The notes under the pieces were generated by a model. It did no database searches. It saw only the letters and a program-made list of their open reading frames with translations, and was not told the origin of the DNA. From Anarhynchus alexandrinus (lineage: Eukaryota; Chordata; Aves; Charadriiformes; Charadriidae), in assembly GCA_008711295.1 (NCBI GenBank), contig VUYV01000192.1, positions 1,302,001 through 1,366,000 of the forward strand: a stretch of 64,000 bases of DNA, written 5' to 3'. How positions within the stretch are numbered: position 1 is the first letter of the stretch; every line of letters begins with the position of its first letter. The translations under genes were made by a program, and so were the position numbers. Below are positions 1 through 12,600 of the stretch, one piece after another.

Positions 1-3000
1 CCACTGTATTATAAACTTCTCTGGGGAAATCTATTGTTAGATGTTTTCGCACACGTAGGCCCCCTTCTTCCCCCTTGATAAATGATAAAATTGTGCTCCA
101 GTGTGTGCAACACATTCTCGAAATACATCTGAATTCCATTATACAGTTTGTCATTTGCATGATACCTTTTGAGTTACCGCTCTCGGAGAGTCTTATATAC
201 GACAGATAAATGCACTAGGAAAATGAAAAACAAGTTCAGTATAAAGTCCATAGGGTAAACTGGCATAGATTTTGTTGAACTGACGGTCATATTTCCCTGG
301 AAGTTCAGGGGTAGAAAAGGTTGCATCTCAGTGCTAGTCACTATTTGCATGGACAGTGTTCCCTCCACATAGGTATTGCTGCAAATGAGAGTGTGACAAG
401 GGCTTCATAGCTCGGGATGGCAATGTACTATGTTTTTCACCTCAGAGACATTTATTTGATTCCTGCCTGTTCTGCGTTTAAGTCTTACTAAGTAACTCAA
501 GTGAAATTTGCTTTAACAGTCTAAACACTTTTTAATATTGAACAGAATAACTAGTTGTAGCACATGCTACTCCAATCTAAATCACAAAACCTCCATTTAA
601 TGTTGTCCTTTTTTATCAGTGGAAGGTTGAAGCAGGAGGGAACTCTTTCCTTAGAGAGCACCTACATCCTCTATATGCTCCTGTACCAGCCCCTGCTTCT
701 CCTTATCAGCGTTTTGCTGTGTCTGTTTTGTCACTAGGCTCAGTTTCATCCTTACCTTTTCTTTTCAGCCAAATTTAAGCAATGCATTCTACCCCACTAA
801 TGGGAGAGAAGCATGGTTTGTCCATTGAGGTTGCGAGGACAGTATTACAGATTTACAAAACCAAATGGGCTAAATATTTTGAAGAGCGTAAATCTTATAA
901 ATATATTCCCATTTTACCAAAGACAAATCTGACAAGAAAAGAATGGCACGTCTGTATGTATGGTTAATGCCACTGCCTGTCCTCCCTCCTGCAGAAGCAA
1001 CACTTGTGTTTGTTGTGGTATGGCCCAGATGGGATATGCATTTTGTAGAAATGTGGTTTGACATGAGCAAGTTAATTTTCTGGGCAGCTCAGGACTAGGG
1101 AATTGCCCAGTATTCCCTTCACTGTCTGCTTGCAACCCCCTCTTCCCTTTTCTCCATCCTTTTCATTCCCACAAGGCTTTTTTTTTACATCTGAGTGGAG
1201 CTCCAGTGCAGTGGTGAACTGATCCCAGAGCAAATTAGAAGCACAGAACCTGGATCCTATTTAGGCTGCCTTTTAAGTGCCTCCTCCTTGATGAAGCTGT
1301 CTCACCAACCTCTAACATCTTATTATAAACACAGTGTACTCCCATCGTAGCACTACACACCCAGAGCAGGAAGAAATGCATAGCATTCTCAGAAGTTTGC
1401 TGACAATCCGGACCTTATTCGCTTGTAAAAAGCATTTAAATAAGCTATACGTTAAAACAAAAAAGAATGTTGAGCTGTGAAAATACTCCTTTAAGAAGTT
1501 CAGTGTCTTCTATAAAAATATCTGAAATTGAGTTGTATCATGATAGTGCTTTTTCAGGGAGGAGATTATCTCACATCTCCTAATCAAATCCTCACTTGCT
1601 CATTCACAGGATCCCAAACCAGCAGGTCTGGTGTCCACAAAACACCTGCTGAACTCAACAGTAGGGATGGGCTACAAGTCCCATTTCAGTGTGCATGCAA
1701 GCTGAGCTTGGTAACACCCAGTAAGTTTCAGCCCAGAACCCAGGGCTGAGTTGAGGTTCTGCTGCCTTTGCTTCTCCCAGCACTGATGGGTGGGAAAACC
1801 TATTTCAGTGGCCCCAAAAGTCTCATCAAGTCCTAGATCATCTTGCTCTGCAGCTTTGGCCTCTCACTATTCGTGACTTCTCTGAAGCAGTTAAAAAAAT
1901 GTGCCTAGACTTAAATTTAATGGAGTAACTCATGCTGTACCAACTGGAGTGGCGAGAGGGACTCTGTGACTCATTCATGCTGAACATGAAGAGGAAAAGG
2001 GTGCAAAACAAGAGTCTGTCCCACTGAGAAACAGCAGCCATGATGGGACTTGCATAATCTTGTGACATTGTCTCTTACAAGAACAGATACAGAGGGGATT
2101 CAGATTATGTTTAAACTGGTTTATTATCATAGCATATTTTTTTAGTTACAGTTTTGGAAAACATGTGAAGAGTCAAAGAGAGAAGATAAAAATTTAGCTT
2201 GTTAGGCCAGAATCATAATAAACTGTTATAAAAATAGCTCATTTTGATTTTGGTCCATCTCATCATCTTCTGAGGCATGGTAAAATTTGAAGACTTCTAA
2301 AGATAATATTTTGTTGTTACTATTTCTAGTGAGACTTCTACAGAACTCATCCTAATAAAGCCCTCATTCAGCCATTTGTCTAGTTAAATTTGTAATGTAG
2401 GAACAATCTGCTTTGGGAGCCGATTCATCCCTGGAGGAAGTGGGTATTGTAGTCAGTCAATGAGATTGCCCCTACTTACACCACAGATAAATGTGTTGCT
2501 TTGTCCCAACGTTTCTCCTTTGCAATAATTTCACATTCCGAATTATAAGCCTCTGAAAACTGTAGATTATAATAAATGTGCTGACACAACTTCAACTGTT
2601 ACAGTAAATGGCATTGCTCTAATAATGAAATAAAAAATCCTACTTAATCCCACTCTTTCCCTAAAGTGGTGTTTTGCATTAGCTATGCAAAAGACGAACA
2701 AGTACGTGTGTATTCAATAATAATGTCAGCTGGGTCAGAGAAGAATAGGAAATAAAATGAATTCGTAACACCTCTGGAGATAGCTTTCTGATACAGGCAG
2801 TTTTCTCTTTGATTTGCCCTCATTGACAGTATTCATTGTAAGTTTAACGTATCCGCCAAATTGGCCTTTATTAATAGCTGGCCTGATCAAATATACTCTG
2901 TAATCTCCAGTCTGGGTGTTTCTGAGGTTAGCGGTTACATAGAGCAGAATAGATCATATGAGTATCTACAGGGATCTCTCATTCGAGAGGGCCTAATTTC

Positions 3001-4486
3001 ACGTTCAAACCATCCAGACAGTGTTTGTGAGAGCTGTAGATACAGAGCCCTTCTGTCTCAGGGCTTTGAAGCTGAAATGGGTTACCTCTCTAGATATGAT
3101 AGTGGAATAGTCACCTTGGATTAAGGTTGCTGGCAATCTTAAAAAGCCCTTATTGGGCTTTGAGTGTGATCAGATGCTACTTGCTTATAAATGAGAGTTA
3201 ATAGAAACATTAAACAGTACAAGCTACTGTGACCCGTGTCTTCAGAATATTAAGCGCATTTTAAAATTGTGGAAGACTATCTAGTCCTTTGCTTTCTGTA
3301 AAATATTACCTCTTCCAACCAATATCCTCTGGGAGCAGGTTATTTGAACTCTTCAGCATTCTACTTTCATTTGCACATACTGTGTGTTTTTAATTTATTT
3401 CCTCACTTCTCTGGCTACCATATATTTATTGTTGGTACCGTACTCAGTTTCTCATTAATTATTCCATCTGCCAGGAGAGTGTGATGCATTTTAGCAGCTG
3501 TGTGGTTTAGTTGTTTAACCTTTGAGTTTTGTAACTGAATGGGATGAAATATTCTTCATTTAGCAGAAAAGGCTAAGAAGAATTATATACTCCAAGTGAT
3601 AAGCTTGGAACTGTTAAAGAAATACCAAAATCCATTTTTTTTCTCTCTCTAGTCGTCTAAACATCCATTAGTCTCTCGAAGGGAACTCATAAATCCCGCA
3701 AATTTAGTTTATCTGAAACCAACTCTAACAGTTGTCCTTCCTACTAATCATGTTTTATATCCATTTTATATTTTTCGATATTCAATAAACATGTCTTGTG
3801 CTTACTGTACTTGTTAGAAAGTGTCTGCAGTATAGGCTGGATGAGGACAGTTATTAATCAGCCGTTTCAGATGGCTGTTTGGTTAGTTTAGTAAGTGTAT
3901 TCATTTATCTTTTTTATGTTTTCTTCTTTGTTCTTTCCATTTATCCAATATGGAATTTCCTTTGTCCTTTTTAGTTTATTTCTGCCAGGATATGTCAAAA
4001 AGGAATTTAACATGTAACAAATGAAAAAAAAGGGATAGCAAGAAAGAAAAAAAAATGCACCACCCTTTGGGCTTCGTTCATGAAAAGATCTTTTGCATTA
4101 TGATCTCTTAGATCTGCATTAAAAAATAATAATAGAGTGCATTATCTGGCAGTGCTCCTTTAAAGCAGTAGATAATTTACACATTAAAGTGAGATGTAGG
4201 TTTAAAAGTAGGAGTGTAGGATTGAATTAGAGTTAAGAGTCAGAATGATATAGTCCTGTATGAAGATGGTCTCGGTTTCCTGGGGGTATTGTCCTTCTGG
4301 TGTGTAATGAGACTTGCCGATAACGATCTGGGGCTGTGGATAGATCGAGGTACAGCGATACGTTGAAAATAGCACAGCAAGTAATGCCACTAGGGAAACA
4401 AATGAATGTGTCTGCTAGATAAACAGCATTAAAAGTTCCTGTTCCTCACTGAAGTCCAGGCCTCTAAAGATTAATATTTCCTGAAA

Positions 4487-4491
4487 AATTC
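4487..4491. repeat. Left target-site duplication of the solo LTR
   Basis: AATTC immediately precedes the TGTAG start of the LTR and is identical to the five bases directly after its CCACCACA end. Confidence 0.85.
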
Positions 4492-4548
4492 TGTAGTGGG
4501 TTTGCATGGCAAGGCAGGCTGTCCCCTGCAGCCCATGGAGGTCCGTGG

Positions 4549-4888
4549 TGGAGCAGATATCCACCTGCAGCCTGTGGAGGACCCCACACCAGAGCAGATG
4601 GATGCTCGAAGGAGGCTGTGACCCTGTGGGAAGGCTGTGTTGGGGCAGTCTCCTGGAAGGACTTGTGGCCCAATGGAGAGAGGAGTCCATGCTGGAGCAG
4701 GTTTGCTGGCAGGACTTGTGACCCCATGGGAGACCCACACTGGAGCAGTCTGTTCCTGAAGGACTGTACCCTGTGGAAGAGACCCATGCTGGAGCAGTTC
4801 ATGAAGAACTGCAGCCCATGGCAAGGACTCATGGTGGAGAAGTTCATGGAGGACTGTCTCCCATTGGAGGGACCCCACGCTGGAGCAG
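4549..4888 (+). repeat. Degenerate ~48-bp tandem array within the LTR
   Basis: The core TGGAGCAG or a one- or two-base variant recurs at 4549, about 4590, 4641, 4693, 4741, 4790, 4835 and 4881, a spacing of 41 to 52 bp. Units also share a ggacc-cca or gaggac-type segment before the core and an aaggactgt-type segment after it. The position upstream of the TATA-like box puts the array in the presumed U3, where repeats often act as enhancers. Confidence 0.8.
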
Positions 4889-5057
4889 AGGAAGAGTGTG
4901 AGGAGTTCTTCCACTAAGGAAGAAGGAGCGGCAGAGACAACTTGTGATGAACTGACCACAACCCCCATTCCCTGTCCCCCTGTGCCACTGTGGGGAGGAG
5001 GTGGAGAATTGGGAGTGAAGTTGAGCCTGGGAAGAAGGGGGGGATAGGGGGAAGGTG

Positions 5058-5065
5058 TTTATAAG
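5058..5065 (+). promoter_or_regulatory. Possible LTR TATA box
   Basis: TTTATAAG lies 44 bp upstream of an AATAAA in the same orientation, after the U3-like repeat array. This order fits an LTR read on the + strand, but it is a motif match only. Confidence 0.35.
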
Positions 5066-5108
5066 ATTTGGTTTTTATTTCTCATTACCCTACTCTGACT
5101 GGATTGGT

Positions 5109-5114
5109 AATAAA
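5109..5114 (+). terminator. Possible LTR polyadenylation signal
   Basis: AATAAA sits inside ggtaataaattaaatt, 184 bp before the LTR end. It is a plausible R-region poly(A) signal if the LTR is in + orientation. It is also inside an AFF2 intron in sense direction, so it could in principle cause premature polyadenylation. Confidence 0.4.
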
Positions 5115-5298
5115 TTAAATTAATTTCCCCATGTTGAGTGTGTTTTACCTGTGACAGTAATTGGTGGGTGATGTCTCCCTGTCCTTATCTCGACCCATGA
5201 GCCTTTCTATGTATTTTCTCTTCCCGGTCCAGCTGAGGAGGGGAGTGATAGAGCGGCTTGGTGGGTACCTGGTGTCCAGCCAGGGTCAACCCACCACA

Positions 5299-5303
5299 AA
5301 TTC
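5299..5303. repeat. Right target-site duplication of the solo LTR
   Basis: AATTC follows the LTR end and matches the left copy exactly, so no rearrangement of the flanks has happened since insertion. Confidence 0.85.
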
Positions 5304-6690
5304 TTACTTTTAGAAGATTCTTTATCCATGCTATCCATGTCTTACTTTTATGGGTTCACATATTACAGGGAGGCATCTGCCATTTATCAAGACGTTAATG
5401 ACTAGTAGTTATGTGTCCAGATACCTTGTAACCACTGAGCTGCCCGACAACAGAGGTCACCGAAAGACAGATGACTCTACAAACCTTTTTAAAGATCTCC
5501 TTGCACTTTCTCTTTTTAAGAGCACCAGCAGGGCTTCAAACCTTCTGATATTTCCACATTGGGATTATTGTCCCCTCTTTAAAATTCCTTATACCACAAG
5601 GCTTCCATGATTTACGGGTAGTCTTCAAACAAAAAAAAACTTCCTAACAGAACATCCATTGATTGCTACAGTTATTTAAAGGCTAACAATAAAAAATCAT
5701 AGACTTCAGTCTCCATCAAGGCAGAAAGGAAACAGTAATTGCAATTTGCGAGCCTCCTGCCGTGGGTAAAGGAGCTCAGGCTGGGAGAAGGGAAGCTCGG
5801 CAATTTTAGTGGCTGTCACAGCGGATCTGGGTGAGATGTGCTGATTCATTCATACGTCATCCTGTGATAAGAGAATTTGTCAAGGTGAAAAGATGGGTGT
5901 GAGGTAGAAGTGTGCCCAAAGGAATATCAGCTCTAAGGAGGACCATCAGATAAAAGCGTGAATGTAAGGGGAGCTGTATGGGAGTGTATTTGGTGGGTGC
6001 TAGTCCTGTCTCTCTAGGTAGACAGACCTCAAAAGAAGAGACCTTTTCTGCAAAGATGTAACAGCAAATAATATGGTATCTTACCCCACATGTTTTGCCA
6101 TGCCTAAGTCTTGGATTAAAAAAAAAGATGCGATATGAGTGTTAACATAGTAATATGCATTACTCAACTCTTTCTTCTGCCAAAAGAAAGGAAGGAGGCA
6201 TTAGGACAGCTGCATCTTCTAGGATTTTCCTTCCCCTTTAACCAAGGGCAGGGAGCAGTGATGTGAGATTTCCCTGTATTTTAAAAAAGAATTAAAAATG
6301 GGCATATGAATTAGCAGATTCCTACCTTGGAAAACTTTTGCTCTGCCTTTAGATACTAACAACTGTGAGGTCCCATCAAACCTCAAACAAGCGCCTCCTC
6401 TTCTTGCTATTCTCCACTCTGCATTCTCAGTTTGATGAGGTGGGGGATTGGTACCAGCCTGAAAGATCAGTGGTGCCCTCGATCAAGAATGGAACATGGA
6501 GGACTTTTTCTCAGTTCAGTCTCAGAGCTGAATTTCCCTTCCACCTTCTGATTTAGAAATACACATAGGTGTATATGGACTAACCACTGTGAGAAAACGT
6601 GCAAATAAAAGAGGAACTGACTGCCAAACTTTACAATGGATGAGTCTGAAAGACAGTTGTTCTTACCTAGCATCCCACAGAGGACTAAAA

Positions 6691-6705
6691 CATACATACA
6701 TACAT
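6691..6705 (+). repeat. Short (CATA)n microsatellite
   Basis: catacatacatacat, just under four units, about 160 bp upstream of exon A. Confidence 0.75.
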
Positions 6706-6861
6706 GGAGTATTCATCAGTTTACTGATCTCAGATCTGATTTTGCTGTTGTTGAATTGAAAGGGAGTTTTTCCTCTGACTTTGCTGAAGAGTAGATTCAG
6801 CCCATTGTATATAAAGTTAATCCATTAAATGTAATTCTGTATGGTCTCTCTTTTATTTCAG

Positions 6862-6913
6862 AATGCTTGAGGATGATCTGAAACTCAGCAGTGATGAAGA
6901 TGACAATGAACAG
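6862..6913 (+). CDS. AFF2: AFF2 (FMR2) internal coding exon A, DLxLS motif
   Basis: This is an internal exon of an AF4/FMR2-family transcription elongation scaffold, a nuclear protein. The first base completes a codon from the upstream exon, and the rest reads MLEDDLKLSSDEDDNEQ, ending in phase 0. The acceptor is tctcttttatttcag and the donor is CAG|gtaaat. The EDDLKLSSDE segment is shared by AFF1 to AFF4 and contains the DLxLS motif of the pSER domain, which in AF4 works has been tied to MED26/SL1-dependent activation. Alone it cannot separate AFF2 from AFF3 or AFF4; the AFF2 assignment rests on exons B to D. The exon has 52 nt, so skipping it alone shifts the frame. A stop-free methionine frame here is not a translation start, because the exon is internal. 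Confidence 0.93.
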
Positions 6914-9621
6914 GTAAATACATCTGATATGAGTGCACAGACCATATAATCTGACAAAGTTGTTTCATCGGTTGAATGTGATTGCATGTTGGTTTACTAT
7001 ATTTGCATCAAAAGCATTTTGAGATGCTGCAGAATCCATTAACTTAAATCTTCCTTGTGCTTAGAACCTCTGTGAGAGGAAACTTATTCTTAAATAGGAA
7101 TGCATTTTGTCAGTTTTGCTGAATTAACTTTGTAAAGTGGATTAAACTAAATCAAAACATGACTTACTAGCCTTGGAATAAGAGACCACACATGGCATCG
7201 CCCAGGAATAGCTAATGTTCTCTGAGTTTCTATCCTCCATTGTACCAAACTAACTGTGGAACAGACTCCGATTGTTTCGCAATCGATTTCTGAAATTTAT
7301 GACCTTTTTGGAAGTGGATGTAAAATGACCACATCAGACCACTATCACAACTGCAGAGTTGGTTTCCACTTTGCAATTCATTTGTGCAATTGCACCCGAG
7401 AGGATTGGGTCCGTAAGTTTTGTTCCAGTCAGTGAATAAAGGGCTGGGAGTCCATAGTTAGGAATTCAGTGATTCCCATTTGTGAGAGGAAAAATCTTCA
7501 GTGTGTAGCTGTAAATCAATACTGAAAGTCTCTCAGCCTACTTGGGACGTTAATGAAGAATCATTTTCAGAAAACTGGCTCATGTCATTCTCTATACTTC
7601 CTTCTTTATAAATATTTATAGATAATGCTGGGAAATAAAGCTGTTGAAATTCATATTCTCAACATTTGTATAAAAAAAAAGAGACTTTGGGTTAAATTCA
7701 TCCTTCTTGTTACTTTATATATGCAATAGATTCAAATGTGTAAATGTTTGGAATAGAGAGGAAGGTAATGCTATAATTCAGCATAAGATCATCTGTTCTG
7801 CCTGGGATATGTTAATTTTAAGCCGATACTCTTTTCTTATTTATTTTTTGAACCACCTAAATGTTCTCCTTCAACCTACCTAATCTGTCCTTTAGCGTCA
7901 TGCCAGGAAAGATTTACCTTCTGGTGTCAGTTGACCCCTTAGTCGTACAAGTCATTATTTTTTGGCACTGAGATAGACTTGTGCTCTCATCTGAAGCCAA
8001 AGGATCAAAAGCCTGTACTTGTGCAATGCGCTGTTGTACAAACACGGTGGCTTATGAAACCAGCAGGTTTCCGGATCTATTGGAAACTTCCCTAAATAGT
8101 CCTGAAAAATGACATTGTGATACTGAGGTGCCCAAAATATAGAAATGGAAGTATATTATCAGGTAGGAGTTACTTTTGTTTTCCTACAGTAGTAGTTTTC
8201 TAGTGACTTAAGTAGAATGATTCCAAATTTACACAAATTACACTGCTAAGATGAATTCATGTAGCATTGGTGAATGAAGGAGCGAATGCCTGGGCCAGCG
8301 TTTGCTGACATCAAACGAAAAGCCCTCGCTGACTCGAATAGGTGTCATCTCCCCCGTTAATCCCAAGCAGGGAAGACATGGTTATGTCTACGCTGCACGG
8401 TGGAGTATTGGTAGCGCTCAAAAAATCATTGCTGTCGTGTGGTACATGCGTGCCTCTTACCCAAAGGCAGCATCACGCTCATGAACAGTGTCCCATTGCT
8501 CCCAGTTCAGGGGCTGCAGCCTGAGTCCTTGTGTGGTGGCGATGTGCCCGAGCTGTAGGAAGCCTCAGACTGCACCAAAACTCCATGTAACTTTCCAGTA
8601 ATACCATTTACAGCATAAGCTGCTGAAAGGCAAGAGAGCCCAATAAGGACTGTTCATGTAGTTTCTCAAAATTTTATAGTACATAGAAAATGTTTTTCCT
8701 TTTAGCAGTGTGAGCTTCATCTCACTCTGAGTGATTAGGATTGATTCAAATCTCCTAAGCTCTCCCAAATATCTTCTTAAGAAACAGATTATGGTCTGAA
8801 TATTTAGGGATTCCAAACATGAACACTTCCAATCACATAAAAAATAAATGAACTGTCTGGACAGGAAGCACGCTGAGCATACTTCTTAAATGCCCTGCGC
8901 TTCAAGGGAAACCTTCACCTTTCCTGGGTACCCCACATATGCATGGTTGCATCTCTTTTATTTGTATTTCAAATAGAGGGCATAGACAAAGTTATACATA
9001 TTATAGGAAAGAATCCCGCAGCTTTTTAGGCTTCCTGAATGAATGACTGTATGTGTCTGTCCTTTAGATTTTTGTCACACACTGCATCCCAGACTAAGGC
9101 CTCGCAAAGCTGAGCAGCGTGGTTCTGCTGCATCACTCACGCGTTACACTGGCAGTGCCTTCACACTTTAGCAGCTTCTGCCATATCTCTGTAAAGAGCG
9201 GGGATTGGAAATGGAAAGAAAGGTTGATCTGGCCCACTGGTCAGGCACATAAACATCAACGAAGTAACTACAATGGTTTTTGTCTGCAAAATATTTTTTC
9301 CAAAAAGTATATAAACTATTCGTTCATGAGGAATAGTTCAAGGCAATTACAATATGTGAATTTTACAATGTTGAATGTTTAGCTGTGGAGCTTTTTTTTA
9401 ACATAAAGATTTTGCAGTCAAATGAGCATTATAATTCAGCTGTATACACATGTGCATTCTGACAGGGAGAGAAAAGATGAAAACTCTCAGCTCAAAACCG
9501 TTCTAACAGTTTATGCAACATTTCTATAAGGAAATGGAATCATTGTCTGTGTTTGTTATCTTTATCTTTACTCGTATTTCAAGGAAATTAAAATTCTTTG
9601 AGTACATTAGTCAGTAGGGAG

Positions 9622-9653
9622 CCCTAGCATTTGTTCTTTGAGCATTGCTAGGG
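9622..9653. repeat. 8-bp inverted repeat hairpin
   Basis: CCCTAGCA and TGCTAGGG enclose a 16-base loop. After a small bulge a further GGG/CCC pair can extend the stem. Confidence 0.7.
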
Positions 9654-12600
9654 ACCCTTCAATCTTTACACTGTGGGGGTGGTAGTGACACTGATCCATA
9701 AATGCACCTTGATCTCAACTTTTAGTGAATGTCTATAGTATGTGGAGAGGGTTTGATCTATCAGCCTGTCTTCTGAGACTACCAGTACTCCATTTGTCAT
9801 GGTGGAAGATTGTTAGAAGCTTGTCTGGAAGAAACAAAGCCCTTCTGTCTTATTTTCTCAATACTATGAATGAGCACAATTATTTCTGATCTGTATTGCA
9901 TTTATTTAGTGGTCTGTGGACCTCCTGCTCTTTCAGGTGTTAAACATCTCCTTCCTTTTCTTCCCACTGCTGAGAAGAAACCCAACACATAGCTCCAGTC
10001 AGTCATGTAATTAAGAAGCTGAGCCTGATTTCTGGATAAGATGAGAACTACCAGGTCAAAGTCAGGGGAAGGTGTTTATTCTACAGATGGTATTAGCAAG
10101 GCCGTTATTGAACATGCTGCCCACTTTTAGCATTCACTTTTCAAACAGGATTTTGAATAACTGGAAATTATTCCGAAGAGTTATAAACATGATCTGGAGA
10201 ACCCTCCTTAATATAAGAATTAAGACATGCATGATGAATGGCCTAGCAACATATCACCAAGAAAAAGATTCCTGAAAGGAGGCTGTACACTTTAATTTCA
10301 TCCAGAGGTCTTTAGAGGCTTCAGCAAGTGAGAGCTGACTGCAAATCCAAACTACTGGTGCCAAACTGCTGCAAATTGCATGGACACCTTGTGGTTTCCC
10401 TCTCCTTTTAGACTTCTGGCAGTTGCAGTCTCGATGTAGAAGTTGTCAAGTGAATTTCTTGCAGGAGGTCCAATGAGATGTTCATTGCAGGTCCCTTCAG
10501 ACTTCAGATCTGTAAAGCTATGGACCACATTGAACTTTGCAATAGTGTGAGAGACAAGTTACAAGTCACTCTACTCCAGCTGCAAACTCCCATCATCACT
10601 TTTTGGGCATCGTTTGGAGACACCGCAGTTATCGCCTACATCTAACACATGTAAACACACCCCACAGTGTCTTCAGTGTAGAGACTTTGGAGCTGGCCAT
10701 ATGACACGTACTTTGTCCCATAGACAAAATGCTGATTCTTATGTCTCATTGCGGGTGATTTGGGATTAAAGACACACAGAAAACGACAGGTTAGATCTGG
10801 AATCAATTTTCATTTACAGCTGAGAAGCAGTTATTGATGCTGTGCTCACAGTTCAATAAAAGATCTAAAGATATAGACCTTGTGTTTCTTTTTCAATATA
10901 AGCAGCATAATCAGTCTCAAATGTTTTTACAAAGAAAATTGTATTGACAGTTTTATTAAAATTGCTGTCTTTAAAGTTTTAAGTTATCCACAATTTGACC
11001 TACTTGAATGGTTTTTAATATGCACAATGACCAACCCAATAGATTTTTATGTCACATATTTATAATACCAGGTACACATCTGTTTAATGTATTATTTCAG
11101 AGATATTGTTACATTTAAGCATTGCCTGGGTTGTAAACTCTTGTAGTATTGTCACTGAGAGGAACGTTGGCATATGCATCAGTATTACATTCAGAAGTCC
11201 AACTACACAGTATTTTCAGATTGGCTACGAGATACAGTCAAAGCAGATGACAGACACGTTATTAGTAAAACCGTTACTAGAACCGCATTTCAGAGATGTT
11301 AATGTTATTAACACTCTTCTGTGAGGAAGGACAGAGCTTTTAGATGGCTTTATTACTTTGTTAAAAAAATACATCAGAAATTAGGAAGAGTAGTGAAGAT
11401 TTTTAATTAGTAGCTCGGTTCAGCTAAAAGAGCTTAGATAAAACACAGGTTAGTATTTTTATTCTTTAAAGTACCTCTGTATAATTCAAATTAGCTTTGA
11501 GCTCAAAGGCATCCAAATGAGTTGTGCCTGGATACAGTATTTTAAGTAGCTGTAGTGTACCCAATTTTCTTTAACCAGCTCCTCTTTGTTCTTCTGCCTA
11601 AGGAATAGTCCTGTTAACCTTTGAAACGCGTACTTAATTTAAAGCACATTGCTAGCGTTCTGTGTGTTTTTGAACCAAAGAAACTTTGATACTAGTTACA
11701 GACCTGCTCCATTTTAGTATTTTATGTATATAGTGGTTTTGGCAGAACAAATCAATAAGATATTTTTCTTTTCTATTTGATTTTTTTTCCTCCTTCCCTT
11801 AATGATTGCCGCTTTGCTGCCATTTCTCTGATAACCATACAAACACAAGACATGCATATAATCCATGGCCCTGCTCTATCACTTGTATTTTACACAACCA
11901 TAATTCCTTTTCACTACATTAGTATTAGGTAATTACACACAAAACGTTTGACTTTGTAGCTGAGTCTAAAAGGTGATCCGGCACAGGCTGAGCTTTGAAT
12001 TCTTATATGCTTACTGAGCTTTCAAACCCTGTACTCCAGTTAAATTTTTTAAAAGTTTATGAAATTGTAAGACACGGTATGCCTTCATTGTATCATGTAA
12101 ACACTTTTTAAAGTGGAACAGTGACCACTTTCCTTGTAACAATAGATACCCTTTCCTGTTGTAATTTTTCCTGTTTTTTAGCTGGATTCTGAACGAGCTG
12201 TTTACCTCCCCAAGGTTTCTCTACATTTCCATTTACTTTGTTATCAGCAGAAAGGCTGAAGAACAGCTCTTCGGTAATGACATCAATACTGCACACACAG
12301 TGAGAGGTCATCTTGTCAAAGCTATAGAAAAATCAGATGGATTAGGATGAAACTAGGTGCAAAATAACTTTGATAGAGTCTTTTAATGTAAACAGTTTAT
12401 CTGTCATTGGGTTCCATTGAAATCCCAGAGTGATGCAGCATCAGTTGTAGCCACAGCAGAGTGTGTTTTGATAAAGGACCCACATTTCAGTGTTTCAGAT
12501 CTACAGACATGTTTTATAATTGTAAGGAAATGTTTTCATTAAGCCATTAATGAAAACAGAAGCAATTAGGATAATACAGTCATTCTCCAACCTTGTCAGT

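Larger units (their letters stand above)
4492..5298 (+). mobile_element. Solo LTR of an avian endogenous retrovirus
   Basis: The 807-bp element starts TGTAGTGGGTTTGC and ends CAACCCACCACA. These ends form an imperfect inverted repeat of about 11 bp (TGTrGTGGGTT) and give the canonical TG...CA. It is flanked by a perfect 5-bp duplication AATTC. I recognise the 3' half (acaacttgtgatgaactga, then cgacccatgagcc, then the CCAGCCAGGGTCAACCC end) as a common bird LTR family but cannot name it with certainty. A 5-bp duplication fits an ERVL-like or some ERVK-like groups. No gag, pol, env or primer-binding site is next to it, so it is a solo LTR. The + orientation is inferred from a TATA-like box and an AATAAA downstream. 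The 5' part is a degenerate array of about 48-bp units. Relative to the longer form I recall, a segment near the 5' end seems deleted. Open frames in it on both strands are not genes. Confidence 0.85.
1..6861 (+). other. AFF2: 3' part of an upstream AFF2 intron
   Basis: No coding exon is visible here on either strand; open frames are short and lack conserved motifs, and those at 4415-4968 are reading of the solo LTR. The stretch is AT-rich. It holds the solo LTR (4492-5298), a short (CATA)n repeat at 6691-6705, and two ATTTGCAT octamers 190 bp apart near the left edge (153 and 343). The intron begins outside the window, so its full length is unknown. It must end in phase 2, because exon A starts with the last base of a codon. 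Confidence 0.8.

Noticed and set aside
4415..4968. Overlapping open frames of up to 165 codons on the - strand and 99 codons on the + strand
   Set aside because: They lie in the LTR and are the reading of its ~48-bp repeats in several frames. No protein family or splice context supports them.
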